Positions 42,166 to 50,293 of a stretch of 64,000 nt of DNA are shown here, piece by piece. Under the pieces are notes generated by a model. It was not told the origin of the DNA, ran no database searches, and saw nothing but the letters and a program-made list of their open reading frames with translations. This DNA comes from Chitinophagaceae bacterium (GTDB lineage Bacteria; Bacteroidota; Bacteroidia; Chitinophagales; Chitinophagaceae): the NCBI GenBank assembly GCA_947457465.1, contig CANGWB010000001.1, forward strand, positions 186,001 to 250,000. The letters run 5' to 3'. Every line of letters starts with the position of its first letter. The stretch's first letter is position 1. Position numbers and translations under genes: made by a program.

Positions 42166-43644
42166 ATGGGCATCGGACAACGACTGCAACTCAAACTGCA
42201 GCAAAAACTTTCCCCTCAGCAGATTCAACTGATGAAACTGCTGCAGATCCCTACTGCCACCCTCGAAACCCGTATCAAGGAGGAGCTGGAAGAAAACCCC
42301 GCACTTGAGTGGGAGCTGTCGACCCCGGAAGAAACAACCTCCACGACAGATGAATACGATGCTTCGCCCGATGAATCCGTAGAAGATCCTGTCACCGATA
42401 TCTACAACGATATCGATGTAAGCGATTATCTGCAAGATGGGGAAGATGAAATTCCTGAATACAAATTGCAAGTAGCAAATGGTTCATCGGACATTGAAGA
42501 CAGAACTTTTCAAGATGCCTCCCCTGTCAGTTTCTATGAATTGATGCTCGACCAAATGCACTGGCTCGAGCTGAACGAAACCGAACAACAGGTAGCCGAA
42601 CAAATCATCGGCAGCCTAGATGAAGACGGATACCTTCGCCGCGACCTTCAAGCCATCGTAGATGATCTGGCTTTCCGACAAAACCTATACGTAGATGAAA
42701 AACTCGTGGGGGCCGTATTGAAACGCGTGCAAGAACTCGATCCGCCCGGCATCGCCGCCCGCGATCTACAAGAATGTTTATTGATACAACTCCGACGCTT
42801 GGAAGCGGAAGGGAAGGAAGTAAAAAAAGCGAAACAACTCATCGAGCAGTATTTCGAAGAATTCACCCGCAAGAATTTCGATAAGCTGCAACGTGATCTT
42901 GGAATGAGCGATGAAGAGCTTCGATCCGTGTTACAACAGATCACCAAATTGAATCCCAAACCAGGCGGACGAAGTGAAGGGACCGAACAACAACAGTATG
43001 TGATTCCGGACTTTTTCGTGATCAATAACCAGGGCCGACTGGAGCTGACCCTCAACAGCCGAAATGCACCTGAACTTCGAGTCAGCCCCGAATACAAAGA
43101 AATGCTTAAGCATTACGATGCGAGCAGTAAAAAAAATCGATCGGAGAAAGAAGCCGTTCTATTCATCAAACAAAAGATAGACTCCGCTAAGTGGTTCATC
43201 GATGCGATTCAGCAGCGTCAACAGACATTGACCTTGGTGATGGATCAGATCCTTGAATATCAACAACAATTTTTTCTGACGGGTGACGAAACAGCCCTTC
43301 GTCCCATGATCCTGAAAGACATCGCCGCCCGCACCGGACTCGATATCTCTACTATCAGCCGAGTGGCTAACAGCAAATTTGTACAAACTGAATTCGGTAC
43401 ATACCGACTCAAATTCTTTTTCAGCGAGGCCGTACAAACTCAAAGCGGTGAGGAAGCTTCCACCCGGGAAGTGAAGAAGATCGTATCGGAGCTGATCGAA
43501 ACAGAAGATAAAAAAAATCCGCTCAGTGATGATCATTTGACAGAATTACTAGTCCAACGCGGCTATACCGTTGCTAGAAGAACTGTAGCCAAATACCGTG
43601 AACAATTGAACCTTCCCGTTGCCCGATTACGAAAGGAGCTGTAG
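42166..43644 (+). CDS. rpoN: RNA polymerase sigma-54 factor
   Basis: Sigma-54 of RNA polymerase, 492 residues. Region I is rich in Gln/Leu (LQLKLQQKLSPQQIQLMKLLQIPTATLETRIKEELEENP) and binds activators and core; the acidic region II follows (residues 45-110); the core-binding and central region spans about 120-330; the HTH and the RpoN box lie at the C-terminus (TVARRTVAKYREQLNLPVARLRKEL, with the diagnostic ARRTVAKYRE at about 472-481). It directs transcription from -24/-12 promoters with AAA+ activators; no such promoter or activator is evident in this window. Convergent with the MBOAT gene (22 bp). Confidence 0.97.
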   Translation: MGIGQRLQLKLQQKLSPQQIQLMKLLQIPTATLETRIKEELEENPALEWELSTPEETTSTTDEYDASPDESVEDPVTDIYNDIDVSDYLQDGEDEIPEYKLQVANGSSDIEDRTFQDASPVSFYELMLDQMHWLELNETEQQVAEQIIGSLDEDGYLRRDLQAIVDDLAFRQNLYVDEKLVGAVLKRVQELDPPGIAARDLQECLLIQLRRLEAEGKEVKKAKQLIEQYFEEFTRKNFDKLQRDLGMSDEELRSVLQQITKLNPKPGGRSEGTEQQQYVIPDFFVINNQGRLELTLNSRNAPELRVSPEYKEMLKHYDASSKKNRSEKEAVLFIKQKIDSAKWFIDAIQQRQQTLTLVMDQILEYQQQFFLTGDETALRPMILKDIAARTGLDISTISRVANSKFVQTEFGTYRLKFFFSEAVQTQSGEEASTREVKKIVSELIETEDKKNPLSDDHLTELLVQRGYTVARRTVAKYREQLNLPVARLRKEL

Positions 43645-43666
43645 GGCACTATCATTTAAAAGAAAA

Positions 43667-45154
43667 TTAAAATTCGATATAAATGAATGAGATCGCTTCG
43701 GTTTGGACAAGCTGATATAAAACCCAAACTAGAAAGGCAAAGCCAAGCCCCAGTAACCACATACTTAATCGAGTAATCTGCTTAGACAGTAGGGTATAGA
43801 AGCGAACGGGGAGATACTGAGAAAATACAGCTATGATCAACACCATAGCTGGCCACTGGTAGATCGAAAACCAATCCGAAAACAGGGTAAAATCAATACC
43901 TGATAATATTTTTGCCCAATACCCGAAAGCAGAATTAATATCTGAACTATTGATGAGCACAGATGTGAGGGCAAGGAAAAGAAGCGTGGCAACCACGCTA
44001 AATACTTTGTACGATTTACCACCGATTGCAGCAATTTTCTTTCGCATGCCCGCCGTTGCAATCTCAAAACAAATGGCAATTCCATGTAATACACCCCACA
44101 AGATAAATGTAAGGTTCGCTCCGTGCCAAATTCCAGAAATGAGAAATGTTGCAAATACAGCCAGAATGACTCCTTTTAGCTTTAAGTGACGAAGGTGAAA
44201 CGCAATTGGTTGATACACGTATTCATTCAACCAATCATATAGTGTAATGTGCCAACGCTTCCAAAATCCAGTTATATTTTCCGCTTTAAAAGGTTGATTA
44301 AAATTGCCCTTTATTGGATAACCCATCATAAGTGATAGTCCAACCACGAGATCCGTATAGCCCGCAAAGTCAAAATACAAGCGAAACAAACCGGCAAAAG
44401 CACCGATAAATAATTCAAATGATGAGAAGAATTGTGGGCTTTCAAAAAGACGATCCGTCAGATTTGCAGCCAGATAATCCGCCACTGCAATCTTCTTTAT
44501 AAGACCAATGGAAATAATAAATACAGACTGAGAAATTATATCTCTTGTAATGCTGACAGTACTATTGAATGAAGGCAACAGATCACGAGCCTTTGTGATC
44601 GGACCAGCTAGAATATTTGGGAAATAGGAAACGTACAAGAGATATCGGAAATAATTCCGCTCGGGCTCTTCAATCACTTCCCGATGTATATCGATTGAAT
44701 ATGTCAGCGACTTAAATACAAAATAACTGATCCCGATAGGTTGGAGAATGGCAAGAGGTTCTACCGGATTCGTGGAAGCGAACACATTATAAAGGCCAAT
44801 GAAAAAATTAGTGTATTTGAAATAAAAAAGCAGTCCGATATTTAAAGAAACAGACAGTAGCAATAATAGATTCTTATCGCGGGACCTAGACGCTCTAGCG
44901 CTGGTGATGGCCATGTAGTAATCACAAAAAGCCAACCCACATAGAACCAATACAAACCAGCCACTTAATTTATAATAGAAAAAAAGTCCGAAAAATAAAA
45001 GAAGGCCATTACGTGTACGGATCTTTTCACTATTCAGTGAAGAATAAATCGCATAAAAGAAAGAAAAGACGATGAAAAAACCAGTAGTCTGTAAAAGCAT
45101 CGGTCTTTCCGGATCATAGGCAAGAAAAGATCGAAGCGAGTCCCAGATATCCAT
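43667..45154 (-). CDS. MBOAT family O-acyltransferase (DltB/AlgI-like)
   Basis: A 495-residue polytopic membrane enzyme of the MBOAT family. The signature IGISYFVFKSLTYSIDIHRE (about 140-158), YFPNILAGPITKARDLLP, FDFAGYTDLVVGLSLMMGYPI, and FWKRWHITLYDWL (His302) are all present, with the catalytic His344 in GIWHGANLTFILWGVLHG. Such proteins move acyl groups from a cytosolic donor across the membrane to an extracytoplasmic glycan (DltB, AlgI, PatA). Here the donor is plausibly the carrier protein encoded three genes upstream. Last gene of the operon (29 bp after the SGNH gene). Confidence 0.93.
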   Translation of the reverse strand: MDIWDSLRSFLAYDPERPMLLQTTGFFIVFSFFYAIYSSLNSEKIRTRNGLLLFFGLFFYYKLSGWFVLVLCGLAFCDYYMAITSARASRSRDKNLLLLLSVSLNIGLLFYFKYTNFFIGLYNVFASTNPVEPLAILQPIGISYFVFKSLTYSIDIHREVIEEPERNYFRYLLYVSYFPNILAGPITKARDLLPSFNSTVSITRDIISQSVFIISIGLIKKIAVADYLAANLTDRLFESPQFFSSFELFIGAFAGLFRLYFDFAGYTDLVVGLSLMMGYPIKGNFNQPFKAENITGFWKRWHITLYDWLNEYVYQPIAFHLRHLKLKGVILAVFATFLISGIWHGANLTFILWGVLHGIAICFEIATAGMRKKIAAIGGKSYKVFSVVATLLFLALTSVLINSSDINSAFGYWAKILSGIDFTLFSDWFSIYQWPAMVLIIAVFSQYLPVRFYTLLSKQITRLSMWLLGLGFAFLVWVLYQLVQTEAISFIYIEF

Positions 45155-45183
45155 GCCGGTTGATTTTTAGTTTGATCGGTGGT

Positions 45184-46635
45184 TTACGGAAATAAGATCG
45201 GGGCATCGATCTGCTTTCGTTTCAGAAACTGTCGGTATTCATACATCAGTGATAGAAAAATGGCCCGCGCTAAAAGGGCGCGTCCTCTGTTTGAGAAGTG
45301 GCCATCACGGCTCGAGAGCTTACGATCATACCACACCTGTATGGCGTTTTCACCTCCCATCCATTGCAAGAGATCAAAAAATGCCATCCCTTGTTCAACG
45401 GCATGTTGCCGTTGTGCGTATCGCAAAGCCCCGATGTTAGGATAAGATTTATAGCCCCCACCTGTTGACCTTGACACATCATTAACGCCAATCACCAATA
45501 AAGAAATACTATCTGTTGCGCGCTGAACATATCCATATGTTTTTTTGTAAAGATTGCCGTATAAGGCGATCGCTTTTTCATTTCGAAGGCCCGGTACCAC
45601 ATTTCCTCCAAATTCCAGAATCGTCAATCGATTATTGAGGATCGCATTCATTTTCCGAAAATGCTCTTCTTGGATCAGTTGTAGACCATCACCGGCCTGA
45701 CCACGTAAACCATAGTTATCAAACTGAATACCATAAACCGGATCGAAATAGAACCCATAGATCACTGGGGGCGGACCGGTAAAACGAAAGTTCAAACGAG
45801 CTTCTCCGGATCGAACAGAAAGAGTCAAGAGATTGAAGTCGGATTCCTGATCAAGTGTGTGGGTCGCCAGTTTTTGTTGACTCGTACCGGAATAAACTTC
45901 CAGCAAACTTTGAGCAGAACCCTTACCGTAAGCAAGCTTGATCACCTGATATTGACGCATCAATTGTAGGCCAATGGTACCAGTCTGTGAGGAATCGTAT
46001 AAAAAACATGTTCCTCCGATACCATAAGGATATTTCTTGGTTTTATTATTAAAGATTGAATAGCGTGTCCATGATTTTCCTGTTTGACGTACATACGATA
46101 CGGGTGCGGTGATGTCAACAAGAGGAACAAAACCCACTCCGTTACCGACAAAAGCATCTTGAAACAAAATCCGCAATTGATCGGTCAATCGATCTCCCTC
46201 AATCTGTGAATCACCATAATGTGCCACTCGAATCAAGTCGCTAGAGTCAACAGATAACGTATGAAGCGACTGAAAAAAATTATCCAGGGGGAACGTTCCG
46301 TCAGGGCGCTGGCAATTGACTAAAAAAGGCGACTCGACCAACACGCTGTCGGAAAGGGGCCGCGAAAGGAACTTTTCTAAACTATCTACATAACGGTCGA
46401 TCTCTTCACGCGTTTTCTCCGGAAACAGTTCTATTTTTTTGCAAACAACTGAATCAGGTTTTTCTGCTTTTATGGCTTTGGGGGCATCCGTCGTATCAAC
46501 AGATTTATCGCGCCAACTCCAACCCCGAAGTGTATATCCATTCCATTCTATGGGCCACTGCCGAACAGAAAAGTGCAGCGCAGAACTGAATAATAGTAAT
46601 GACAGTAAAAAAATTAAGCCGGGACGACTATTCAT
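45184..46635 (-). CDS. SGNH hydrolase-type esterase/acyltransferase, exported
   Basis: A 483-residue protein with one N-terminal transmembrane segment or uncleaved signal (GLIFLLSLLLFSSALHF). The SGNH catalytic blocks are visible: nucleophile Ser143 in HYGDSQIEGDR, the Gly/Asn blocks LEFGGNV and LVIGVNDVS, and the C-terminal Asp-x-His in SRDGHFSNRGRALLARAIF. It sits between the acyl carrier and the MBOAT gene (4 and 29 bp), the place taken by DltD or AlgX/AlgJ in other envelope acylation systems. A carbohydrate O-acyltransferase or esterase in the periplasm is the best inference. The region before the first block is helical and unlike DltD. Confidence 0.88.
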   Translation of the reverse strand: MNSRPGLIFLLSLLLFSSALHFSVRQWPIEWNGYTLRGWSWRDKSVDTTDAPKAIKAEKPDSVVCKKIELFPEKTREEIDRYVDSLEKFLSRPLSDSVLVESPFLVNCQRPDGTFPLDNFFQSLHTLSVDSSDLIRVAHYGDSQIEGDRLTDQLRILFQDAFVGNGVGFVPLVDITAPVSYVRQTGKSWTRYSIFNNKTKKYPYGIGGTCFLYDSSQTGTIGLQLMRQYQVIKLAYGKGSAQSLLEVYSGTSQQKLATHTLDQESDFNLLTLSVRSGEARLNFRFTGPPPVIYGFYFDPVYGIQFDNYGLRGQAGDGLQLIQEEHFRKMNAILNNRLTILEFGGNVVPGLRNEKAIALYGNLYKKTYGYVQRATDSISLLVIGVNDVSRSTGGGYKSYPNIGALRYAQRQHAVEQGMAFFDLLQWMGGENAIQVWYDRKLSSRDGHFSNRGRALLARAIFLSLMYEYRQFLKRKQIDAPILFP

Positions 46636-46639
46636 ACCT

Positions 46640-46873
46640 TCAGGTAATTTTTTCTTGGATCAATTGCATTAAGTCGCCTACATTTTTTAGCTTAATCAGT
46701 TCTTTCAGCTTGAATTTTATTTGAAACTCTACCTCTACCCGCTCGATCATCAGTAGGTGCGTCAGGCTATCCCACTTCTCAACATCTCCGGCAGTCATAT
46801 CCGGACGAATCTCCAAGTTCGGCGCATCAAAAACAACGCGAAACAAATCCTGTAATCTAGTTTGTATATCCAT
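46640..46873 (-). CDS. Acyl carrier protein of the envelope-modification operon
   Basis: A 77-residue acyl/peptidyl carrier protein. Four-helix pattern with phosphopantetheine attachment Ser36 in EKWDSLTHLLMIERVEVEFQ, and acidic helix II. The first helix (MDIQTRLQDLFRVVF) matches the DltC-like and D-alanyl carrier group better than the fatty-acid ACP (which would read DSLD). It lies 2 bp from the GNAT gene and 4 bp from the SGNH gene, so it is the obvious partner of the adenylating ligase encoded upstream. A 4'-phosphopantetheinyl transferase is not in this window. Confidence 0.92.
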   Translation of the reverse strand: MDIQTRLQDLFRVVFDAPNLEIRPDMTAGDVEKWDSLTHLLMIERVEVEFQIKFKLKELIKLKNVGDLMQLIQEKIT

Positions 46874-46875
46874 GT

Positions 46876-47550
46876 TTATACCTTTTTTTCCATTAAAACC
46901 ATTTCTGAAAAGGGAAGTTGATCGACTAGTTCAGGCGCTGAGATACTAGTCTTAGACCACGATACAAAACCCAGTTTTTGGTATGAGTGGATGGCGCGGT
47001 CGTTATTAGCATAGGTGATGACTTGAAAGGCTTGAACATCGGGATGACTTGTCTGGATATCAGCAACCTGTCTTGACCACATACCAGACAATATCCCCAT
47101 TCCCCTGCATTTTTCAACAACATATACCGACTCGAGTTGAGCCGCGCGTGGCGATCGGGGTGGTAATAATCCGCCTCCTTTTTCGATCAGTTGCCGAAAA
47201 TGGTCATAATTATTAGCAGGCAGAAGCTCCCGGAAACAGAGTATTCTTTTATTCCAAGAAGGCACACCGTCGGCAGATTCTACCCACGTTGCACATGCCC
47301 CAACCGGCTCGCCATCTTTTTCAGCCACGATAAATGAATTCTCATCAAACTCAAACCCTGCTATTTCCAAGTCGAATATTTGTATAAATAAACTTGTCAG
47401 CTCATACCGATTTAGATTCAACAACACCCCATATGCACTTCTTTCTGTACCGCTTTGGTCAGCCTCAATGATGGTTTGAGCCAAGAATGCTCTATCGGCA
47501 GGCTGCGCCCGTCGGTATACAATATTACTATTGTGGGCTGTTCGACTCAT
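46876..47550 (-). CDS. GNAT family N-acetyltransferase
   Basis: A 224-residue GNAT-fold acyltransferase from ATG 47550 (an ATG at 47586 is possible, but it would overlap the upstream gene by 59 bp). The start IVYRRAQPADRAFLAQTI is the beta1-alpha1 signature, and the pyrophosphate-binding motif A is LESVYVVEKCRGMGILSGMW (RGMGI). The late helix-strand AFQVITYANNDRAIHSYQKLGFVSW is a classic motif B ending. It overlaps the end of the adenylating ligase by 23 bp and is 2 bp from the carrier protein gene, so translational coupling with both is likely. It may N-acylate the amino acid on the carrier, an inference from order alone. Confidence 0.88.
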   Translation of the reverse strand: MSRTAHNSNIVYRRAQPADRAFLAQTIIEADQSGTERSAYGVLLNLNRYELTSLFIQIFDLEIAGFEFDENSFIVAEKDGEPVGACATWVESADGVPSWNKRILCFRELLPANNYDHFRQLIEKGGGLLPPRSPRAAQLESVYVVEKCRGMGILSGMWSRQVADIQTSHPDVQAFQVITYANNDRAIHSYQKLGFVSWSKTSISAPELVDQLPFSEMVLMEKKV

Positions 47551-49015
47551 ATAAACTGCGCAGTTGGTTTCGATCCAGCTTTCCATTTTGGTTCAATGGA
47601 AATGTTTGCATCAATAAGATGGTCTCGGGAAGCATATATTTTGGAAGCGCCTTCTGCAATTGAGCACGTATGGTTTCACTATCGATTTCCGTTCCCTCAA
47701 CATAAAGTATCAAATGGTGAATCCCCTTCTGATCGGTCGACACAATGGCAGCAGTCTTGAGTTTCAGATGCTGCTCTGCCTGATACTCAACCTCACTCAA
47801 CTCGACCCGATAGCCGTTTAGTTTTATTTGATGATCTTTTCTTCCCAGATAGAAAAGGTCCCCGTCATCGTCTTGAATGACAATGTCGCCGGTATTGTAG
47901 TAACGAATGCCTTCGAATTCAAGAAAAAGACGCGCATTCAATTCCTCAATATGAATATATCCGGGAGAGGTTTGCGCACCCCCGATCCAAAGATCTCCTT
48001 TTAGATTGGAGGAGGTAAGAATGCCTGACTCATCCCGTAATTGAGCCTTTGAATCAATCGTAGGAGAACCGATACACACAATACCATTATGACTCTTGAT
48101 CTCCGAGCGAGGAATTTTGTAAACAGTACAAAAAATTGTACACTCGGTGGGCCCATAGAAATTATAAAACTGAGCATTGGGGCAACAGACTTGCCACGCC
48201 TGTGTGAGTCCAAGTGGAACCGCCTCTCCACTAAGCGCCATCACGCGAAGGTTCGGAAGCAAAATGCTGTCGAAATAGGGCCGCAGCATCGCCAACACGG
48301 ATGGAACGATGATGGCGAAGTGAATTTCGTACTCCTCTAACAAACGATATATCTCTAGGTATTTAACGCGGGTAGAAGAAACGTGGTAGATCGTTCCACC
48401 ATGAATGAGTGGAAGTAAAATGGATACGACTGAAAGATCGAAGGTGAACTCGAACATCTGCAAATAACGAGCCTGTTCGGGCAGCCCCAGATGCATCGAA
48501 TCTACGTGACGAAGGAAGGATTGTAAATTGCCCCAATTGATCCGTACTCCTTTGGGGACCCCGGTACTACCGGAGGTAAACAGTATGTACGCAAGGTCAT
48601 TTTGCGAACGCTCGATCAATGGGTAAGTAGGAGGCAAGCCCTCTATAGACAAACGAGTTGTATTCGTAGTAACCGGTTTGTCGGAGATGCCGGGAACGTC
48701 CTCTATTGTAGATAAAACAAGTTTAAGGTCGGCCATTTCCCGAATGGACTCTATCCTGCCTGATGGATAACTTGGGTGTAGGGGTACATAAGCATTTCCG
48801 GTGATCCAAACAGCCAATATTGAAGCATATGTGTCGATATGATCGGACACATAAATGCCAATCATGGAATTACGAAGCTGGTGTGCGTCGATGTGTCTTG
48901 CGATCAAAAAAACACGTTCCCGAAGCTGACTATATGAAAAATAAGTATCATCCAGACAAAGGGCAGATGACTCAGATAAAGAGGGATTGTAGAGGAAAGA
49001 AAGTATTTCTCTCAC
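47528..49015 (-). CDS. Amino-acid adenylating ligase, DltA-like
   Basis: A 495-residue stand-alone adenylation domain (ANL superfamily) with a GTG start. Core motifs: TSGSTGVPKG (147-156), the A4 segment FTFDLSV with Asp193 which would bind an alpha-amino group, YGPTE (287-291), TGD (375-377), the GRKDHQIKLNGYRVEL hinge (391-406) and catalytic Lys479 in NQNGKLDR. It would activate an amino acid and load the adjacent carrier protein. The layout resembles DltA, but the position of the DltA FCGE cysteine, implicated in D-alanine recognition, reads LSGE here, so D-alanine cannot be assumed. No condensation or thioesterase domain is present, against a peptide-synthetase role. Confidence 0.9.
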   Translation of the reverse strand: MREILSFLYNPSLSESSALCLDDTYFSYSQLRERVFLIARHIDAHQLRNSMIGIYVSDHIDTYASILAVWITGNAYVPLHPSYPSGRIESIREMADLKLVLSTIEDVPGISDKPVTTNTTRLSIEGLPPTYPLIERSQNDLAYILFTSGSTGVPKGVRINWGNLQSFLRHVDSMHLGLPEQARYLQMFEFTFDLSVVSILLPLIHGGTIYHVSSTRVKYLEIYRLLEEYEIHFAIIVPSVLAMLRPYFDSILLPNLRVMALSGEAVPLGLTQAWQVCCPNAQFYNFYGPTECTIFCTVYKIPRSEIKSHNGIVCIGSPTIDSKAQLRDESGILTSSNLKGDLWIGGAQTSPGYIHIEELNARLFLEFEGIRYYNTGDIVIQDDDGDLFYLGRKDHQIKLNGYRVELSEVEYQAEQHLKLKTAAIVSTDQKGIHHLILYVEGTEIDSETIRAQLQKALPKYMLPETILLMQTFPLNQNGKLDRNQLRSLYESNSPQ

Positions 49016-49039
49016 GTGTGGGTATTGTTGAAGGTTGAA

Positions 49040-49525
49040 TTATTTCATCAAACCCGATTTTCGAATGGCGTTCATGATGGTTTTCCGCCAAGCTGCCGGT
49101 TGGGTAGAATAGCCATAATTGCTGATGGAAGTAACCCAAGCCTCGCAAGAAGGATTCCCTTTCAACTTGGCGTAATAGGGTTTTGAAGCGACCAATTTGG
49201 CAAAAGCGACATACGAGTCTTCGATAGTTGGAAATTGACGATACATCGTCTTGATTCCATGCGTTTTGAGCACGTTATTTTTCCCTACAATACCGAAATG
49301 ATTGTTCAGCAGGCGCGCATTTCGGGACGTGCCAGAACCCGACTCAATGATGGCAACTCCAAGAATTACACCTGTGGGAATTCCGTATTGTCTGGAAAGT
49401 GAATCCGCAACCGGCTGATATTTTTTGACATAGGGGGATTGCGAAAAAGAAGAAGCAATCGAACAAATGCTCAATAAGAACAACAGCAAAATACGATTGA
49501 GATCGGCTTTACTGACAATTTTCAT
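49040..49525 (-). CDS. Glucosaminidase/FlgJ-like peptidoglycan hydrolase
   Basis: A 161-residue exported hydrolase from ATG 49525 (an upstream ATG at 49567 lacks signal features). Signal peptide ILLLFLLSICSIASSFS, then a glucosaminidase domain (GH73): YQPVADSLSRQYGIPTGVILGVAIIESGSGTSRNARLLNNHFGIVGKNN, where Glu of AIIESGSG is the catalytic acid, and the SYVAFAKLVASKPYYAKLKG and ISNYGYSTQPAAW end motifs. It cleaves the GlcNAc-MurNAc backbone of peptidoglycan. It lies 24 bp before the adenylating ligase gene, and a consensus -7 element precedes it, so it appears to be the first gene of the acyl-modification operon. Confidence 0.9.
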   Translation of the reverse strand: MKIVSKADLNRILLLFLLSICSIASSFSQSPYVKKYQPVADSLSRQYGIPTGVILGVAIIESGSGTSRNARLLNNHFGIVGKNNVLKTHGIKTMYRQFPTIEDSYVAFAKLVASKPYYAKLKGNPSCEAWVTSISNYGYSTQPAAWRKTIMNAIRKSGLMK

Positions 49526-49555
49526 AATATGATGCTTTATCTTTCGAATACTCAA

Positions 49556-49563
49556 CAAAAATA
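49556..49563 (-). promoter_or_regulatory. -7 element of the glucosaminidase-acyl-modification operon
   Basis: TATTTTTG on the minus strand, full TAnnTTTG match, 30 nt upstream of the glucosaminidase ATG at 49525. No -33 TTTG is obvious at the right distance. Confidence 0.5.
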
Positions 49564-49620
49564 GCAATTAATTTATACTCGGCTGTGTAAGGTTGGCACC
49601 CGACTGATGAAATGAATCAA

Positions 49621-49628
49621 TACTTTTG
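49621..49628 (+). promoter_or_regulatory. -7 element of the PAP2-like membrane gene
   Basis: TACTTTTG, full TAnnTTTG match, 20 nt upstream of the ATG at 49649; divergent from the glucosaminidase promoter 57 bp away. Confidence 0.5.
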
Positions 49629-49648
49629 AGAGAATAGAATGTAATCAC

Positions 49649-50290
49649 ATGGAGCGATTCTCGACAAGCATAATAAAACACCCCGTTTCAACAATCACCT
49701 CATGGATCTTCCATCCGGTATTCCAGCCGGTTATCCTGGTTGCCTTTCTTCTTTTCAGTGACACGTCCACCTTGTTTTTAGGATTCCGACCCGCACAACG
49801 CTGGATGATTCTCGGACAAGCATTTACCTTATATACTTTTTTTCCGCTGGTGACAGTTGGGCTCTTGAAAGCCTTGGGATTCCTGGAATCTGTTCAACTG
49901 AAAACACAACGGGAACGTGTGATCCCGTTGATAGCCATCGGTATTTGGTACTTCTGGATCTGGTACGTATGGAAAAACCTACCAGACCATCCGATCGAGT
50001 TGGTTCGATTCGCACTGGCCACATGGACAACCTCCTGGATCGCCCTGATGATAAACGTACGCATGAAGATCAGTTTGCATACGATCGGAGCCGGGCTAAT
50101 TGTCACCTTTCTTTTTCTCTGGGCACAGCAGCATTCGTATGGAGCAGGCATCTATTTACCTGTTGCCTGTATTTGGGCAGGATCCGTCGGTGTTGCTCGT
50201 TTACAGGTGTCAGATCACAGCCAGATGGAGGTAGTTGCAGGATACCTGTTAGGTGCAGCAACCATGTTGGCCATACAAGTGATTTACTAA
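49649..50290 (+). CDS. PAP2-like integral membrane protein
   Basis: A 213-residue protein with six or so hydrophobic helices. The tract KTQRERVIPL, the ISLHTIGAGLIV segment and SDHSQMEVVAGYLLGAATM near the C-terminus resemble the C-terminal part of phosphatidic-acid phosphatase (PAP2) proteins common in Bacteroidota, where an SxxH and an HxxxE-like motif remain. Strict PAP2 active-site spacing is not met, so catalysis is doubtful. It is divergently transcribed from the envelope acylation operon, and its stop is 3 bp from the opposing histidine kinase stop. Possible envelope lipid role. Confidence 0.7.
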   Translation: MERFSTSIIKHPVSTITSWIFHPVFQPVILVAFLLFSDTSTLFLGFRPAQRWMILGQAFTLYTFFPLVTVGLLKALGFLESVQLKTQRERVIPLIAIGIWYFWIWYVWKNLPDHPIELVRFALATWTTSWIALMINVRMKISLHTIGAGLIVTFLFLWAQQHSYGAGIYLPVACIWAGSVGVARLQVSDHSQMEVVAGYLLGAATMLAIQVIY

Positions 50291-50293
50291 AAA

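Noticed and set aside
47528-49015. The adenylating ligase as a siderophore or peptide-synthetase remnant
   Set aside because: There are no condensation, thioesterase or transport genes, and the partners are MBOAT, SGNH and a lone carrier protein, as in envelope modification.
49590-49612. TTGGCACC upstream of the PAP2-like gene as a sigma-54 -24 box
   Set aside because: The matching -12 TTGC is absent at the required spacing, and a sigma-A type -7 element lies downstream.
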